64,000 bases of DNA, from assembly GCF_030052815.1 (NCBI RefSeq), contig NC_079495.1:52802773-52866772 (forward strand), in the 5' to 3' direction. Position numbers and translations under genes: made by a program. Below the pieces are notes generated by a model. The model saw nothing but the letters and a program-made list of their open reading frames with translations. It was not told the origin of the DNA and did not search any database. This document shows positions 34,621 through 47,766 of this stretch, piece after piece (position 1 is the first letter of the stretch; every line of letters begins with the position of its first letter). Source of the DNA: Hevea brasiliensis. Taxonomy: Eukaryota; Streptophyta; Magnoliopsida; Malpighiales; Euphorbiaceae.

Positions 34621-37260
34621 TGTAACACCCTCATTGTATCCATTCCATACATTCTACTATTCCGGTGACCAGTGTCAATCCGGATAGTTAGAACATCTGG
34701 AAAAATATTTAAACTAAGGTGAGGAACCATAATTAACTCAAATATTAATAAGAAAAAATTTAGGAAAAATTTTAGAAATAAAATACAACCAAGTTAAATG
34801 AGCCGGTGCCCTAGCGATGGGTAACCCAGTGGGAAGTTGCGGTTCTCGCAACTAGAAGCCCTAAACTGGGAGAAAATTCATAAACTAATTTTTGGGACTC
34901 CAGAGAAGAGTCATTGAGGTTTCTATGGCATTAGAATGCCAAGAAAATGCTTAGAAAAATTTTTCAATTGGTATAGACAATTTTAGTCATTTCGTCTTCA
35001 GAGATGATTTCTGGCCGACTTGTCCAGTTAAGTAAATAATTATTATGACATGAAATATGAATAAATATTGCTAAAAATTAAATTGAAAATGAGTAGAGAA
35101 GAAAGGAAAAGAAAATGAAAGAAAATATCAATTATGACATCACCATGAGGTCATTAAAAGTGCTCCCACCAATCACATTTGAACATGCTATTAAAAACCA
35201 ATTAAAAAGAGGTAAAATTTAACAAAAGCAATCTGTTTCTTCCCCAAACCAAAGACCAGCCGAAAACCCATTTCCCTAACCCATTCCTTCATAATAGCTT
35301 AAGGCAAGCTTGAAACCACCCATCGAATCACCTTAAAACCACAACCTTGCTTCACAAAAAATTGATCTTGCAACTTGAACATCCTCTAGCCAGCAAAAAG
35401 AAGAAGGAGGAAGGAAGTTTTGGAGACTTGGAATAGTTAGCAAAAGAGGTCAGAATCCAAACTCTTTTTACCTTTGATTTAATTCATGTTTAATGGCATG
35501 AAACAAGTAGAAAATGTAAAAAAATAAAATAAAAATGTGTGTGTGCACCCCTATAATTTCGGTAGCTTAGGGTTGGTTAGGGTTTAATGATTTTGCTTTA
35601 TAGCAAAGTGGTTATGAGCTGCCCTTGGTATAAGATGAGTGACTGAATATGTTTGTGTAAGTGAAATGCAACTGGAATGCATGAATGAACTTGAAAAAAA
35701 GTGGACACTTGAAAAACATTAGGGTTTGCCCATGTAATGGTATGTTAACCTTTTAATGGTCAATTAGTGACCATTTAAATGTGTATGAGGAGGAATTGAA
35801 GTGAGTAAGAATGTTGGAGTTGACCTTAGGCATGCTGCCCTTGGTGACCTGCAAGACTAGTTATGAGTCCAGCAGATTTAGGTAGCCATAAATGGAGTTG
35901 TATAGGTTCAATTGGTGCAAGGCTAATTGGACATGAAATTAGACACATAGTGGCACAACTTTGGTGAAGAAACTATGCTCAGAAAACCAAACTAAGTTGA
36001 CCTAAAAATTGCCCTAATCCGAGTGACTTGCATTCTGCCTGGGCAAAATAACCAAATGAACAGTGTCTATTATTTAGTCATAACTCAGTGTAGAAAGGTC
36101 CAATTGACCTAAAATTTTACTAGCAAAAATTTGAGACATAGACTTACAACTTTCGTGAAGAAACCAAACTCAAATTTTGATCATAACATGTTCAAAAACT
36201 GACTTGCAATTAGTGTACAAAACACTATAGATTTGGTTCTATCCAGAAAATCTGGAAAATTTACAATCCGGATAGTTATGGTATTTAGGCCATAACTTGA
36301 GCTAAAAAACTCCAAATGGAGTGATTCAAAAAAAGAAATGTAACTAGAAACAATAAGGAACAACTTTTATGCAGACAATTTTATCAAATTCCTACTGTAC
36401 AAATGACCAATGGAACAGTAAACTTAATGCTTGAAATCTGAAAATTGTGATTAACTAACACTAAGCTTTGAAATGTAATTGGCAACCGATGCCAACAACT
36501 TTAGAATGCAAAATGTGGTATATTGGTGATATTTGAACCAATATACCTATTATCTATGAAAAAGTCAACATTTTAGTTGACTAATGAAATGAATAGTAAC
36601 CTTACACATAAAGTACAAATATTCAAGAAATGACTTTGTAATATGCCCTAGTAGGCCTAATGTGATTGGTTTGGATAGGTTGGCATGCCAATAGGGTTCT
36701 GATAGTAGTACTGCGTATGATGTATGGCTTCATTGCCATTCTATGATGATAGCCTATGGCTATACTGATTATGATGTTATACTTGGCTTTATACCTTATT
36801 GCTTTTATAGCTTATTAGCCATTCTGTTTGCACGCCGGGAGACACATTGTGATCGATGGTGTGACGGCCCGTGGTACCTGGTACCCAGTGCTAGTTTACC
36901 TGTTTATCCATTCTGGTCAATTTGTATAGGCTACTTGGGCATGGAAAAGTATAATTGCAATTGAATTGATTATTAAAGAAATTAAGGAATTTAAAAATGA
37001 AGATAAAGATCAAGAATGATTACAATAAAATAAAGAAGCTCAAAATCATCAAGAAAACAATTAACAAAATGCATGAAGAAGTTAATATCATAGAATGTAA
37101 TTAGACTTTGACTAAATAAGAAGTTAGTAATTATTCATTTCTTATGAACACAATAACTAAGAAATTATTATTTTTATTTGCATATTATATTTTCTTGTAT
37201 TATTGGCACCACTAAGCTTTATGCTTAGCGCGTCGCTTTTGCAACGCGTAGGTACTGAAG
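34621..37260 (+). mobile_element. LTR D (family T3), truncated at its 3' end
   Basis: Begins TGTAACACCC and is the reverse-complement equivalent of C1/C2, so it is plus-oriented. It holds the hairpin GTTGCG-GTTCT-CGCAAC (34836-34852), three modules with palindromes AGGTC-CAATT-GACCT (36096-36110) and ACTCCAAATGGAGT (36309-36322), mini-hairpin ATAGCC-TAT-GGCTAT (36749-36763), and the conserved hairpin CTAAGC-TTTAT-GCTTAG (37212-37228). It breaks off 32 bp later at GTACTGAAG; about 600 bp of LTR end is gone. No TSD recoverable. The deletion joins it to a T2 LTR. Confidence 0.88.
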
Positions 37261-38766
37261 ATTTGTGAAATGGTATTTCAACAAGTATTAAGCATTGTTG
37301 TCGATTGAATAAATTATGTTTTGGAAAATTGTGATAGAATATGTTTTGAATTGTAATGGGCAATTTGCATGGAAAAATATAACTTTATGTTTTGAATTGT
37401 GATGAGCATAAAAATTATTGGATATTGAAATTGACTTTGAATCGAATTTGTTGTGATTTATGCTCATAAAAAGGACAAAGAGATTTATGATATTGTTTTA
37501 TATCTCACTATAGATGCTTGACTAGGTTATTACCCGTCTTTCTCATTTATTGAGGAGACAATGGAGTTAACTTTGTTTTGATTATCATGGTACGTGCACA
37601 AGCTTAGATTCTCCTCTTATTAGAGGTTAGATCTAAGTTTTTTTTTTTTTTTTGTTATGGCCCTTTCGAAAGTTTTATTATTATGGTGTGTACTGTGTAT
37701 AATGATTCGACCTCCCTGACCATAGGGAGTTAGAATCCCGATTCAACCTTCCCGACCATAGAGAGTTAGAATCACCCTAGAGATGGCCCTTTCGGATTAG
37801 TCTTGCATAATTAGTGAGATAAAGAATGGCTTTTGAATAGTAAAGAAATTCGATTTCAAATGGAATTTATGCATAATTGATTTTATTGGAATTAATCTTT
37901 ATTTCCATAATTGCTGGAATTACTTTAAATGTCCAATTGTGATTTGATAAATTAAATTTCTTACTCAAAGTCATTTTATAAAAATGATTTATATTATTGG
38001 CAATGAATATTTTGATTTTTGGAATTTGATGAGTATCCAGATTTTCAAATTATTTGCTATAATTTTGCTAAGGTATATTGTACTATGTTTTAAGTTATAG
38101 TTGTGGACCATTGAGTTTACCACTCAGCGATAGCTTTGTATGCTGTCGCAGGTGAAAGTAAGGATAGAGTAACTAAGTGAGAATTCCTGTAGCTGCGCCT
38201 TAAAGACACATTCAGATCAGCTCCAAGTATATCATAGGTATGCTCATGTACATAGGTTTGATGTATGCATGTAATAATATGTATATAAATTATTTGAGCA
38301 GTTGTATAAAAACTCTTGTAAAATATTTTGATATGTAATTAACTGTAAATTATAATAATGTAAATTTGAGATTTAATTACCTGTATAGTTTTGTAATATT
38401 AATTTTTGAGTCTTGTAATTAATGAAATGTTTCTTTTATGATGAGGTTAGTTTGAAAATGAATTGATTTGATTATTGAGATTTGAATTGTGAGATGAAAT
38501 GAAGTTTATTGGAGTTGTATTTGAGAAATCATATTGAGAGTGTTTTCCTTTTCAAGTTTGAAGAACTGTTTTCTCAAAATACAGCCGGCATTCTGCAGAA
38601 ATTTTGAAAAATTTATATAACACCAGATTTTAATCGATGATTTAAATTTCACGAAAATTGATTTAAAATCCCTTGTAGTATATTTAATGGGTTACCGGTA
38701 GGTGAAGTACGGTAATTCATTAGGTATACTAGGGGATCATGTTACATCTTACGGAGGAGTAGGGTG
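37261..38766 (+). mobile_element. Second T2 LTR of composite B, 3' portion
   Basis: Starts abruptly at TTTGTGAAATGG, equal to about 26014 in the first B LTR, and runs nearly identically to GGAGTAGGGTG, where solo LTR E is inserted (TSD GGGTG 38762-38766). It carries a partial tandem duplication of a TTCGACC...GGGAGTTAGAATC segment (37706-37777) absent from the first LTR, and a conserved hairpin at 38110-38127. The 5' two-thirds of this LTR and the interior of B are deleted. Confidence 0.87.
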
Positions 38767-41700
38767 TGTAACACCCCTCACCCGATTACAGTGTAATCGA
38801 GCAAAGTGTGCTACATTCGGTGCTGGAGTACACTATCTTATCTTACTTTATTCCTTTAATAATTTGATCTCGTTATATTTTAATATCAATTTTTCAATGG
38901 AGAAACCAGTGGAGTTTGCCCTATTTTATTATCAGTTAACATATTTCACTATTCACTTACTTGAAATTTTCAATAATATTTTGCAATAAAAATATCATTC
39001 ATGCTCATCATATTCATCTCACATTCAATTCTTGTAATTCACATACTCATTTGTACAAGTCTATTCATATTAAATTTATATGTAAACATTCTCAAATTAC
39101 ATAAGCAAAATTTTCAAATTTCCTTAATTTACATAATTTACAAAATAATTACATAATTTCATAATTTACATGATCTACAAATTAATTACAGTTCCATAAT
39201 CTATATTTTAACATACAATTCATAGTTTACATTACAAGTAATAACTAATTATAATGTATAAAATACATAATATGATCTATATGGACCCTATCTACATGCA
39301 TTATTGAGGAGGTGACAACCTTGAACACTCTGCAGATCAGAACTCCAAAATCTCTGTTTGGTATTCACTGGGCTTTAACTTTAATACCTGAGTGAGGAAA
39401 CAAATCCATCGCGCTAAGCATTGCTGCTTAGTGGTGCAATAATATAACAAGGAAATAATATAACAAGTAAAAATAATTGGAGCATATTTTCTACACTCAA
39501 GAATTTTACTGGGTTCATATGAAATTTTCCATACAATATATCTTTCGTCATTTATGTTGCTCTCTAGAATCACTTCTTTCATAAGTTTACAATAATCATT
39601 TATACAATGTACAAATAAATATAAAATTTATACTTATACTTGTATTCTTATGAAAATCACATTTGTAATGTTATTTAAGCTATAATTCTTCTACTAGTCT
39701 TTTTATCACTTCCTTGATACTTTCTAAGTTGTTTACAATCATTTAGTAATATTTAAAATTTTTAGAACTAATTTAATTTATTTTAGCTCATTCTAAGGAA
39801 CAAATTTTTGGAGCTAATCTAATTTATTTCGGAACTTCTTCTCATTTATTTACTTTCTAGCATTTTTAATTGCTAATATTTATAACTTATTTTAACTAAT
39901 ATTTATAACTTATTTTAATAAATTAGACTGCCCAAGTAACCTACGACAGGTTGACTAAATTGGATAATGGGTCGTTGGCACTGAACACCGCGGTGCCTCG
40001 GGCCATCATATCATGGGACGTAAAATGTCAACCACGTATGCAGTCAGTATGGCTAAAAAGCCATGATAACACATAATCGGGCATTAAGCAATGAGTGCGG
40101 GCATAAAACCATGAATGTGAGCATAAAGCCATGAATACAGGCATAAAGCCTTTTGTAGTACTGCTAAAATAATACCCTATTGGCATGCTAATCTATCCAA
40201 TCTGACACACATGTCTAGGCAATACAATGGCACATAATATCATTAAATATTAATATATTGTGTTTTATGACTTCATTATTTCATAATAATTTTCAATTAT
40301 AATGTATACATTCATTTTGATCATATATATGATCACAATTCACATCAATTATCCCTTTATATCATTGTACTCAAAGTACTTTTCCTTTCTACAATAATGA
40401 GAACTAATGTCTCATTCATACATTAATATGGTTCATTTATTCATTCCTTATGTTATTCATAATGATCATAATTCAAAACAATTGTTCACATGTACCATTG
40501 TATTCAAAATATTTTTTCTTTCTCATTTATACATTTTATGAATTCTATTTGTGATGGGCATATAAGACCTAACTACCTATTCACATCAAATAGGTGACTT
40601 ACTTTTCATGTTTCAAGCAATCCATGAACATTTCATGAATTTTAAATATATGGCCTTAATTTCCCTTTAACAATATAGTTCTTACACTTTGTGTCTTTAT
40701 ATTACTATTCACATTACTATTCACTCAAATTATTGACTTTTTAAAACATAATAAATTTATTGAACCTAAGTTCACCAAGATACCGCATTTGGCATTTTAT
40801 TTTTGTTGGTATTGATTTCCAATACCATTTCAAAGCTTATCTTATATTATTCAAAATTTTCAGATTTCATACCCTAGATTTATTGTTTTATTGGTCATTT
40901 TTACAATAGGAATTTGATAAAATTGTCTTCATGAAAGTTGTTCCTTATTGTGTCTAGTTACATTTATTTTTTTTAATCACTCCATTTGGAGTTTTGTAGC
41001 TTAATTTATGGTCATTTTACCATAACTGGCCGGATTGACTTGTACCCAAAATTTCTGGGCAATTTGGTTCTGCCAGATTGGGTTACCTAAGTTTGGTTAG
41101 CAATTTGACTAGGTTATGGTTAGAATTTGGATTTATGTTCCGCATGAAAGTTATAGGGCTATGTCTCAGCTTTCTGCTGGTAAAATTTCAGATCAATTGA
41201 ACTTTTCTACACTGAGTTATGACCATTTGAACAAATACTGTTCATTTGGTCATTTTCCAGGGACAGCCTGTTGGTCACCTGGAATAGGATAATTTTTAGG
41301 TCAACTTGGTTTGATTTTCTGAGCAGGGTTTCTTCACCAAAGTTGTGCCATCATGTGTCTAGTTTCATGTCCAATTGGCCTTGCACTAATTGAACCTATA
41401 CAACTCCATTTTTAGCTGTCCAAACCTACTGGACTCACAACTAGTTCTGTAGGTCACCAATGGCAGCATGCCTAAGTTCAACTCCAACATCCTTACTCAC
41501 TTCAATTCCTCCTCACACACTTTCAAATTGTCACTAATTGACATTACAAGGTTAATATACCATTACATAAGCAAAACTCTAATTTTTCACAAACCCTAAT
41601 TCCCAAAGTGTCTATTTTATGCTATCCATGCCATCTAACACATGCAACACAAATACTTACTAAGCAACTCCAATAAACACATTTTATTTCATTTAAATTC

Positions 41701-42707
41701 ATAAATTCCCATAGGTACACATGCTGACCAAAATTCTTCTTCCATCAAACATGAATAATTTCTCAATTTTTTTCTTGTAATTCTTTCCATTTTCATGCTC
41801 AAATTTAAGTTTACTAAAAGAATATGGAAGAGAGTAGCACTAACCTTGTTGTGTGTCAATCCAAGCTTGACAAACTCCTTTATTTTCACTTCTTTTTACT
41901 GCCCAAGTCTTGCTCTAGCAGCGATGACAAGTTTTTGTGAAGGAAAGATGGGCTTTTGAGGTGATTTAGTAGGTGAGATGAAGCTTGGGTGAAGTTTGTT
42001 AATGGTGGAAGGGAGGGAGAGGGTGTGTTACGCCTGGAATGAGGAAGAGTGAGCAGAATTCCTTTTGATTTTTCAGCCCATTTAACTCCTTTAATTGGGT
42101 TTATAATGAGGTGTCAAAATGTGATTGGGTGGGAGTGCTTTAGTGACATCATGTGATGTCATAATTCCCAATTTCTTTCATTTTTCTTTTCTTTTCTTTT
42201 CTACTCATTTTCAATTAAATTGTTAGCAATATTTATTCATATTTTACATCATAATAATTATTTACTTAACTGGACAAGTCGGCAAAAAATCACCTCTGAA
42301 GGCGAAATGACCAAAATGCCCTCCGTTTGGCTTATTTAGCCAAAATCGTATGTACCGATTGAAAAATTTTTCTAAGCATTTTCTTGGTATTCTAATGCCA
42401 TAGAACCCTCAATGACTCTTCTCTGGAGTCTCAAAAATTATTTTATGAATTTTCTCTAAGGTTTAGGACTCCTAGTTGTGAAGACCGCAACTTTCCACTG
42501 GGTTACCCATCGCTAAGGCACCGGCTCATTTAGCTTGGTTGTATTTTATTTCAAAAATTTTTTCTTGATTTTTTTTGTTAATATTTGAGTTAATTATAGT
42601 TCCTCACTTTAGTTTAAATATTGTTTTCTAGACGTTTTAGCTGTCCAGATAGACACCGATCACTAGAATAGTAGAATATGCGGAATTGCTACAGTGAGAG
42701 TGTTACA
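38767..42707 (-). mobile_element. Solo LTR E (T3-related, longer variant)
   Basis: 3941 bp, TGTAACACCCCTCACC...GAGTGTTACA, TSD GGGTG at 38762-38766 and 42708-42712. No interior. Its right 2 kb (modules, GTTGTG...CGCAAC hairpin region, CCATCGCTA box) matches T3 in minus orientation; its left 1.8 kb is more diverged. Conserved hairpin CTAAGCA-TTGC-TGCTTAG at 39414-39431. A 23-bp unit is tandemly duplicated at 39873-39918. GCATAAAGCC-type repeats lie at 40080-40150. Confidence 0.9.
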
Positions 42708-42749
42708 GGGTGAGACATGTTTAGTGGTATCAGAGCAAAGTTTTTAAAG
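42708..42749 (+). mobile_element. End of second B LTR, followed by a PBS
   Basis: GGGTGAGACA finishes the LTR at 42717; TGTTTAG and TGGTATCAGAGC (PBS, 42725-42736) follow, then AAAGTTTTTAAAG, which matches the first bases of the B interior after 33729. At about 42749 the sequence jumps to the LTR of A. A PBS after this LTR means it was a 5' LTR, not the 3' LTR of a simple element. Confidence 0.88.
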
Positions 42750-42939
42750 GCACTAAGCTTAGGGAAACCAAAACCTCATTGAAATTGCAAAACTAACTTA
42801 GGGATGCATTAGACAATTATATAATGAGTTCTTAGCAAGAGTTACAATGAGTATTGAGACATTCTACTTGCATATTTTCAGTAGAAAAAGAGTTTGGTAC
42901 AGACAAGGAGAAGTAAAGAAGAAGGAGACTCATTAAAGG
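42750..42939 (+). mobile_element. 3' LTR of element A, second segment
   Basis: Resumes the 5' LTR match at about 11930 (CACTAAGC...CAAAACCTCATTG). About 220 bp of A LTR, equivalent to 11710-11930, is missing at the B junction, so the right junction is a deletion and not a clean insertion edge. It ends with TSD AAAGG (42935-42939) of solo LTR C3. Confidence 0.88.
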
Positions 42940-45900
42940 TGTGACACCCCTTACCCGTCTATAGTGTAGCCGAGCAAGATATGCCACATAGTGTACTGGA
43001 ACACCATATTTTATTTCAATCGTTTTTATTTTTCCTTAATTTATTTCTTTATGGTGATAAAATGCAATTTGTAAAATTTAACTTATTTTAATTTTATGGA
43101 AAATCCGGCAGAGTATTGGCTAAAATTGGAGAAAATAGTTCTTCAGAACCTGTGAAAAACACTTCCAATAATTTTTAATCATTCTCAAACTCCATTTGTA
43201 TCACATCAATTTACAACAATTTCTTAACAATTCCTTCATTTTTCATTCATTCATTTCACATCATCATCATGCTCAAATCATAAATAAATTCACATATGTT
43301 ATTTATAAACACAAAGTTACAAATACTTACATTAATACAAAATTATATTACATATGTTTTAAATATACATGATAAATAAGAGTTTAATTACAAAACTTAT
43401 AAAAATCACAAAATACAAAATAGAACCTAGTGTCCTATCAATGCACTATAGTCTGTGAGGTGACATAGACACTATGCAGAACTGTGAACGACCTTACCCA
43501 ATCTGTGGTCTACTAGGCCCTCTGTCCAAATCTTCAGTACCTACGTATTGCAAAAGCGATGCGCTAAGCATAAAGCTTAGTGGTGCCAATAATACAAGAA
43601 AAAATAATATGCAAATAAAAATAATAATTTCCTAGTTATTATGTTCATAAAAAAAAAGAATAATTACTAACTTATTGTTTAGTTGAGGGCTAATTATATT
43701 TTATGATATTAACTTCTTCATGAATTTTGTTAATTGTTTTGTTCATGATTTTGAGCTTCTTTATTTTATTATAATCATTCTTGATATTTAATTTCCTTAT
43801 TTTCTTTAGCAATCAATTCAATTACAATGATACTTTTTCATGCCCAAGTAACCTATACAAATTGATCGGACTGGATAAACGGGTAAAATTAGCACTGGGT
43901 ATCTGGTACCTCGGGCAGTCACACTATCGGTCACAATGTGTCTCCCAGTGTGCAAACAGAATGGCTAATAAGCCATAAAAGCAATAAGGCATAAAGCCAA
44001 GTATAACATCATAATTAGTATAGCCATAGGCTATCATCACAGAATGGCAATGAAGCCATACATCATATGCAGTACTACTATCAGAACCCTATTGGCATGC
44101 CAACCTATCCAAACTAATCACATTAGGCCTACTAGGTCATATTACAAAGTCATTTCTTGAATATTTATACTTTATATGTAAAGTTACTATTCATTTCATT
44201 AGTCAACTAAAATGTTGACTTTTTCATAGATAATAGGTATATTGGTTCAAATATCACCAACATACCACATTTTTCATTCCAAATTTGTTGGCATTGGTTG
44301 CCAATTCCATTTCAAAGCTTAGTGTTGGTTATTCACAATTTTCAGATTTTAAGCACTAAGTTTACTATTCCATTGGTCATTTGTACAGTAGGAATTTGGC
44401 AAAATTGTCTTCATGAAAGTTATTCCTTATTGTGTTTAGTTACATTTATTTTTTTGAATCACTCCATTTGGAGTTTTGTAGCTCAAGTTATGGCCTAAAT
44501 ACCATAACTGGCTGGATTGCAAATTTTCCAAATTTTCTAGACAAAACCAAATCTACAGTGTTTTGTACATTGGTTGTAGGTCAGTTTTTGAACATGTTAT
44601 GATCAAAATTTGGGTTTGGTTTCTTCATAAAAGTTGTAGGTCTATGTCTCAACTATCTTTTGTTAAAATTTCAGGTCAATTGGACCTTTTTAAACTGAGT
44701 TATGACCAAATGAATAAACACTGTTCATTTAGTCATTTTGCCCAGGCAAAATGCAAGTCACCCGGATTAGGGCAATTTTTAAGTCAACTTGGTTTGGTTT
44801 TTTGGGCAGGGTTTCTTCACCAATGTTGTGCCATTATGTGTCTAGTTTCATTTCCAATCGTCCTTGCACCAATTGAAAGTATACAACTCCATTTATAGTT
44901 GCCCAAACCAATTGGACTCACAACCAGTCCTGCAGGTCACCAAGGGTAGCATGCCTAAGTTCAACTCCAACATCCTTACTCACTTCAATTCCTCCTCACA
45001 CACATTCAAATGGTCACTAATTGACCATTACAATGTTAACATACCATTACATGAGAAAACCCTAATGTTGTTCAAGTGTCCACATTTTCAAGGTTCATTC
45101 ATGCATCACACTTGCATTTCACTTACTCTTACATGTTCAAGCATTCATCTCATGCTATGAGCAGCTCATAAACACTTTACTTCAAGTAAATTCATCAAAC
45201 CCTAACCACCCCTAAGCTGCCAAAATTGTAGGGGTGAATATACATAAGTTTTATTTTGTTTTTCTTACAATTTCCATTTATCTCATGTTAATAAACATGA
45301 ATTAAACAAGAATGGAAGGAGATTGGTCACTAACCTTGTTGGAGCTACTCTCAAGCTTGCCAAAACCTTTCTTTTTCCTCTTCAAATTGCTGTCCAAGGC
45401 TTGCGCTAGTGGTAGGGACAATTTTTCATGAAGAGAAGTTAGGGTTTAGAGGTGATTTGGTGGGTTGTCTCAAGCTTGCCTTAAGCTTTCATGGAGGAAT
45501 GGGTTAGGGAGAGGGAAGATGAGAGAGTCACGGCTGGAAATGGGAAAGGGAAGAAACATATTGGTTTCTTCAATTTTTCTGCCCATTTTATGCTTTTTAA
45601 GTGGTTTATGGACATGTGTCACAATGTGATTGGGTGGGAGTGCTTTAGTGACATCATGTGATGTCATAATTCCAAATTTCCTTCATTTTCTTTCCTTTTC
45701 TTTTCTACTCATTTTCATTTAAATTTTTAGAAATATTTATTCACATTTTATGTCATAATAATTATTTACTTAACTGGACAAGTCGGCCAAAAATACCTCT
45801 AAAGGCGAAATGACCAAAATGCCCTCCGTTTGGCTTAACAGACTAAAATTGTCTGTATCGATTGAAAAATTTTTCTAAGTATTTTCTTGGCATTATAATT

Positions 45901-46208
45901 CCATAGAACTCTCAATTACTCTTCTCTGGAGTCCCAAAAATTATTTTATAAATTTTCTCCCAAGTCTAGGGCTCCTAGTTGTGAGGACCGTAACTTCCCA
46001 CTGGGTTACCTATCGCTAGGGCACCGGCTCATTTAACTTGGTTGTATTTTATTTCTAAAATTTTTCCTAAATTTTTCTTATTAATATTTGAGTTAATTAT
46101 GGTTCCTCATTTTAGTTTAAATATTTTTCCAGACATTCTAACTGTCCGAACCGACACTAGCCACTGAAACAGTAGAATGTACGGAATGGATACAGTAAGG
46201 GTGTTATA
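42940..46208 (-). mobile_element. Solo LTR C3 (family T3)
   Basis: 3269 bp, TGTGACACCCC...GGTGTTATA (terminal CA now TA), TSD AAAGG at 42935-42939 and 46209-46213. Inserted in the 3' LTR of A. Conserved hairpin CTAAGC-ATAAA-GCTTAG at 43564-43580 is the exact reverse complement of that in D; the copies are close relatives. Mini-hairpins at 43961-44070, modules within 44340-44900. No interior. Confidence 0.92.
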
Positions 46209-46213
46209 AAAGG

Positions 46214-47441
46214 TTTGTGCACAACTAACCTTTTTCTTTTTAAATTGATTTTAATAAGTTTAATTTTAATGAGATATGGTTTTTCTCTTGCATTTGAGAA
46301 ATTTGGGTGTTGCCACCTCTATATGAGTTTTATGATGATTTGAATGTATTTATTGATTTGCAAATGTGATTGTTGATTTAGAAACTTTTGAAAATTGTTT
46401 TAAAACCACAGTTAGCATGACAGTCCCTTTCGGAACTCCCCATTAGTAACAGCTACTTGAGATTTGATATTTGATTATGATTATGTCCCCCATTAATAAC
46501 GGTTAGTGGGTGAGACTACATTACTACTCATTAGTTAGCTAGCCCTTCCCTCATTAATAACGGTTAGTGAGGTTAATTTGCTTTATTGTGGTGTACAACA
46601 TGGCATTAATCATGAAATTTTGTGTCATGGTCTAAATTGTGTGTTGATGTTGGCAACACTTATGATTTGTGATTTGTGAATTGTGAATTATGATCTCTTT
46701 ATTGAAAGGTGATTTCAATAAATGATTCTTATGGACTTAGAAACTATGGTGATGTTTTCATGACTATGGAAAATGTGATTTGTTATATTTTAACAAGCTA
46801 TATTTTAATATAAGTTTTTAAATTATTAGTTGTGCACCACTGAGTGATATACTCAGTGATAGCTTCTTTATGCTGTCGCAGGTTAAGAAAAGGAGAAGGT
46901 TGCTAAGTGAGAGACTTGGGAACAACTTTTGTATTGACTTTGGGTATTTACGTTAGGTATACCCTCTGTAATTCCTTTGATGTATTTTGTAGCTATATGT
47001 ATGATGTACAAACATTGAGTAGTTTGTATTAAAAAGCATTACATTGCTATAACATTTTGAGTTTGTAAATATTTGTATTTGATTTTGAGACTTATGTAAA
47101 TGTAGATTTTGTAATGTTAAGTTCATTATCTCTAATGAATGAAACTTTTGAAATCAAATGTTTACTTGAAATGTGAATGTAATAATTTTATATTTATGAA
47201 ATGGATTGAAGAAAATCTTTTACTTAACTTATATTATGATTTCAACAGTTTATATATTTGGGTTTTGCTAAAGTTTTAACTATCACCACGCAGTTTTCAG
47301 CAAAATAAAGAGAAAATAAAAAGCTATGATTTTTTCAAAATCCCTTATAGTATATTTAATGAGTTATTGGTAGGTATAGTTTGGTATTTCTTTAGGTATG
47401 CTACGAGAACATGTCATGCCCTATAAGGGAGAGGTGTGACA
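46214..47441 (+). mobile_element. 3' LTR of element A, third segment
   Basis: Continues after the second AAAGG (46209-46213) and matches the 5' LTR to its end, GGTGTGACA at 47441. Contains the stem-loop trio (about 46434-46566) and the conserved hairpin CACTGAGT-GATAT-ACTCAGTG at 46838-46858 followed by GCTGTCGCAGGTTAAG. TSD ATACC follows. Confidence 0.9.
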
Positions 47442-47446
47442 ATACC

Positions 47447-47757
47447 CTAGCTTTCTGAAATCCAATATGATCTCTTAATCCTTTCTCTATAAGAGTCGGT
47501 GATCCATATAGTTGTCGTGCCTATTGCCTAATAGCAATAGTCACTTGATCCATATAGCTGCCACACTTACCACACAATGGTGAGAATTAGTCGATCCATA
47601 TAGTTTTCATACCTACCTAGCCCATCCATATCCATATCCACGAGAGTTAGCAAATTTCTTATGCCATACCTACCCCGAGATTCCACATCCATTATACATA
47701 TATATAAACTCCAACTTATCCTTAATGCCGCACAACACAAAAAATTATAATGTAACA
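47447..47757 (-). mobile_element. 5' LTR of element F, second segment
   Basis: Continuation of the LTR at 9686-10320, resuming after the second ATACC copy (47442-47446). It ends TGTAACA at 47757, i.e. the LTR 5' terminus on the minus strand. AATAA at 47758-47762 may be the F target-site duplication. Contains four imperfect repeats of a GATCCATATAG phrase. Non-coding. Confidence 0.8.
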
Positions 47758-47766
47758 AATAAGAGA

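Larger units (their letters stand above)
10321..47441 (+). mobile_element. Chromovirus A (Ty3/gypsy, Tekay/Del-like) with nested insertions
   Basis: Complete but dead element: 5' LTR 10321-13329, PBS, gag-pol, polypurine tract and 3' LTR ending at 47441. ATACC at 10316-10320 and 47442-47446 is a perfect target-site duplication across 37 kb. Once nested DNA is subtracted (K; B with its contents; C3) the element is about 14 kb. Assignment to the Tekay/Del lineage rests on the long TGTAACACC LTR, the Met-tRNA PBS and the integrase tail with a chromodomain-like KATWKHEENMR end. It is inserted in the LTR of F. Confidence 0.92.
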
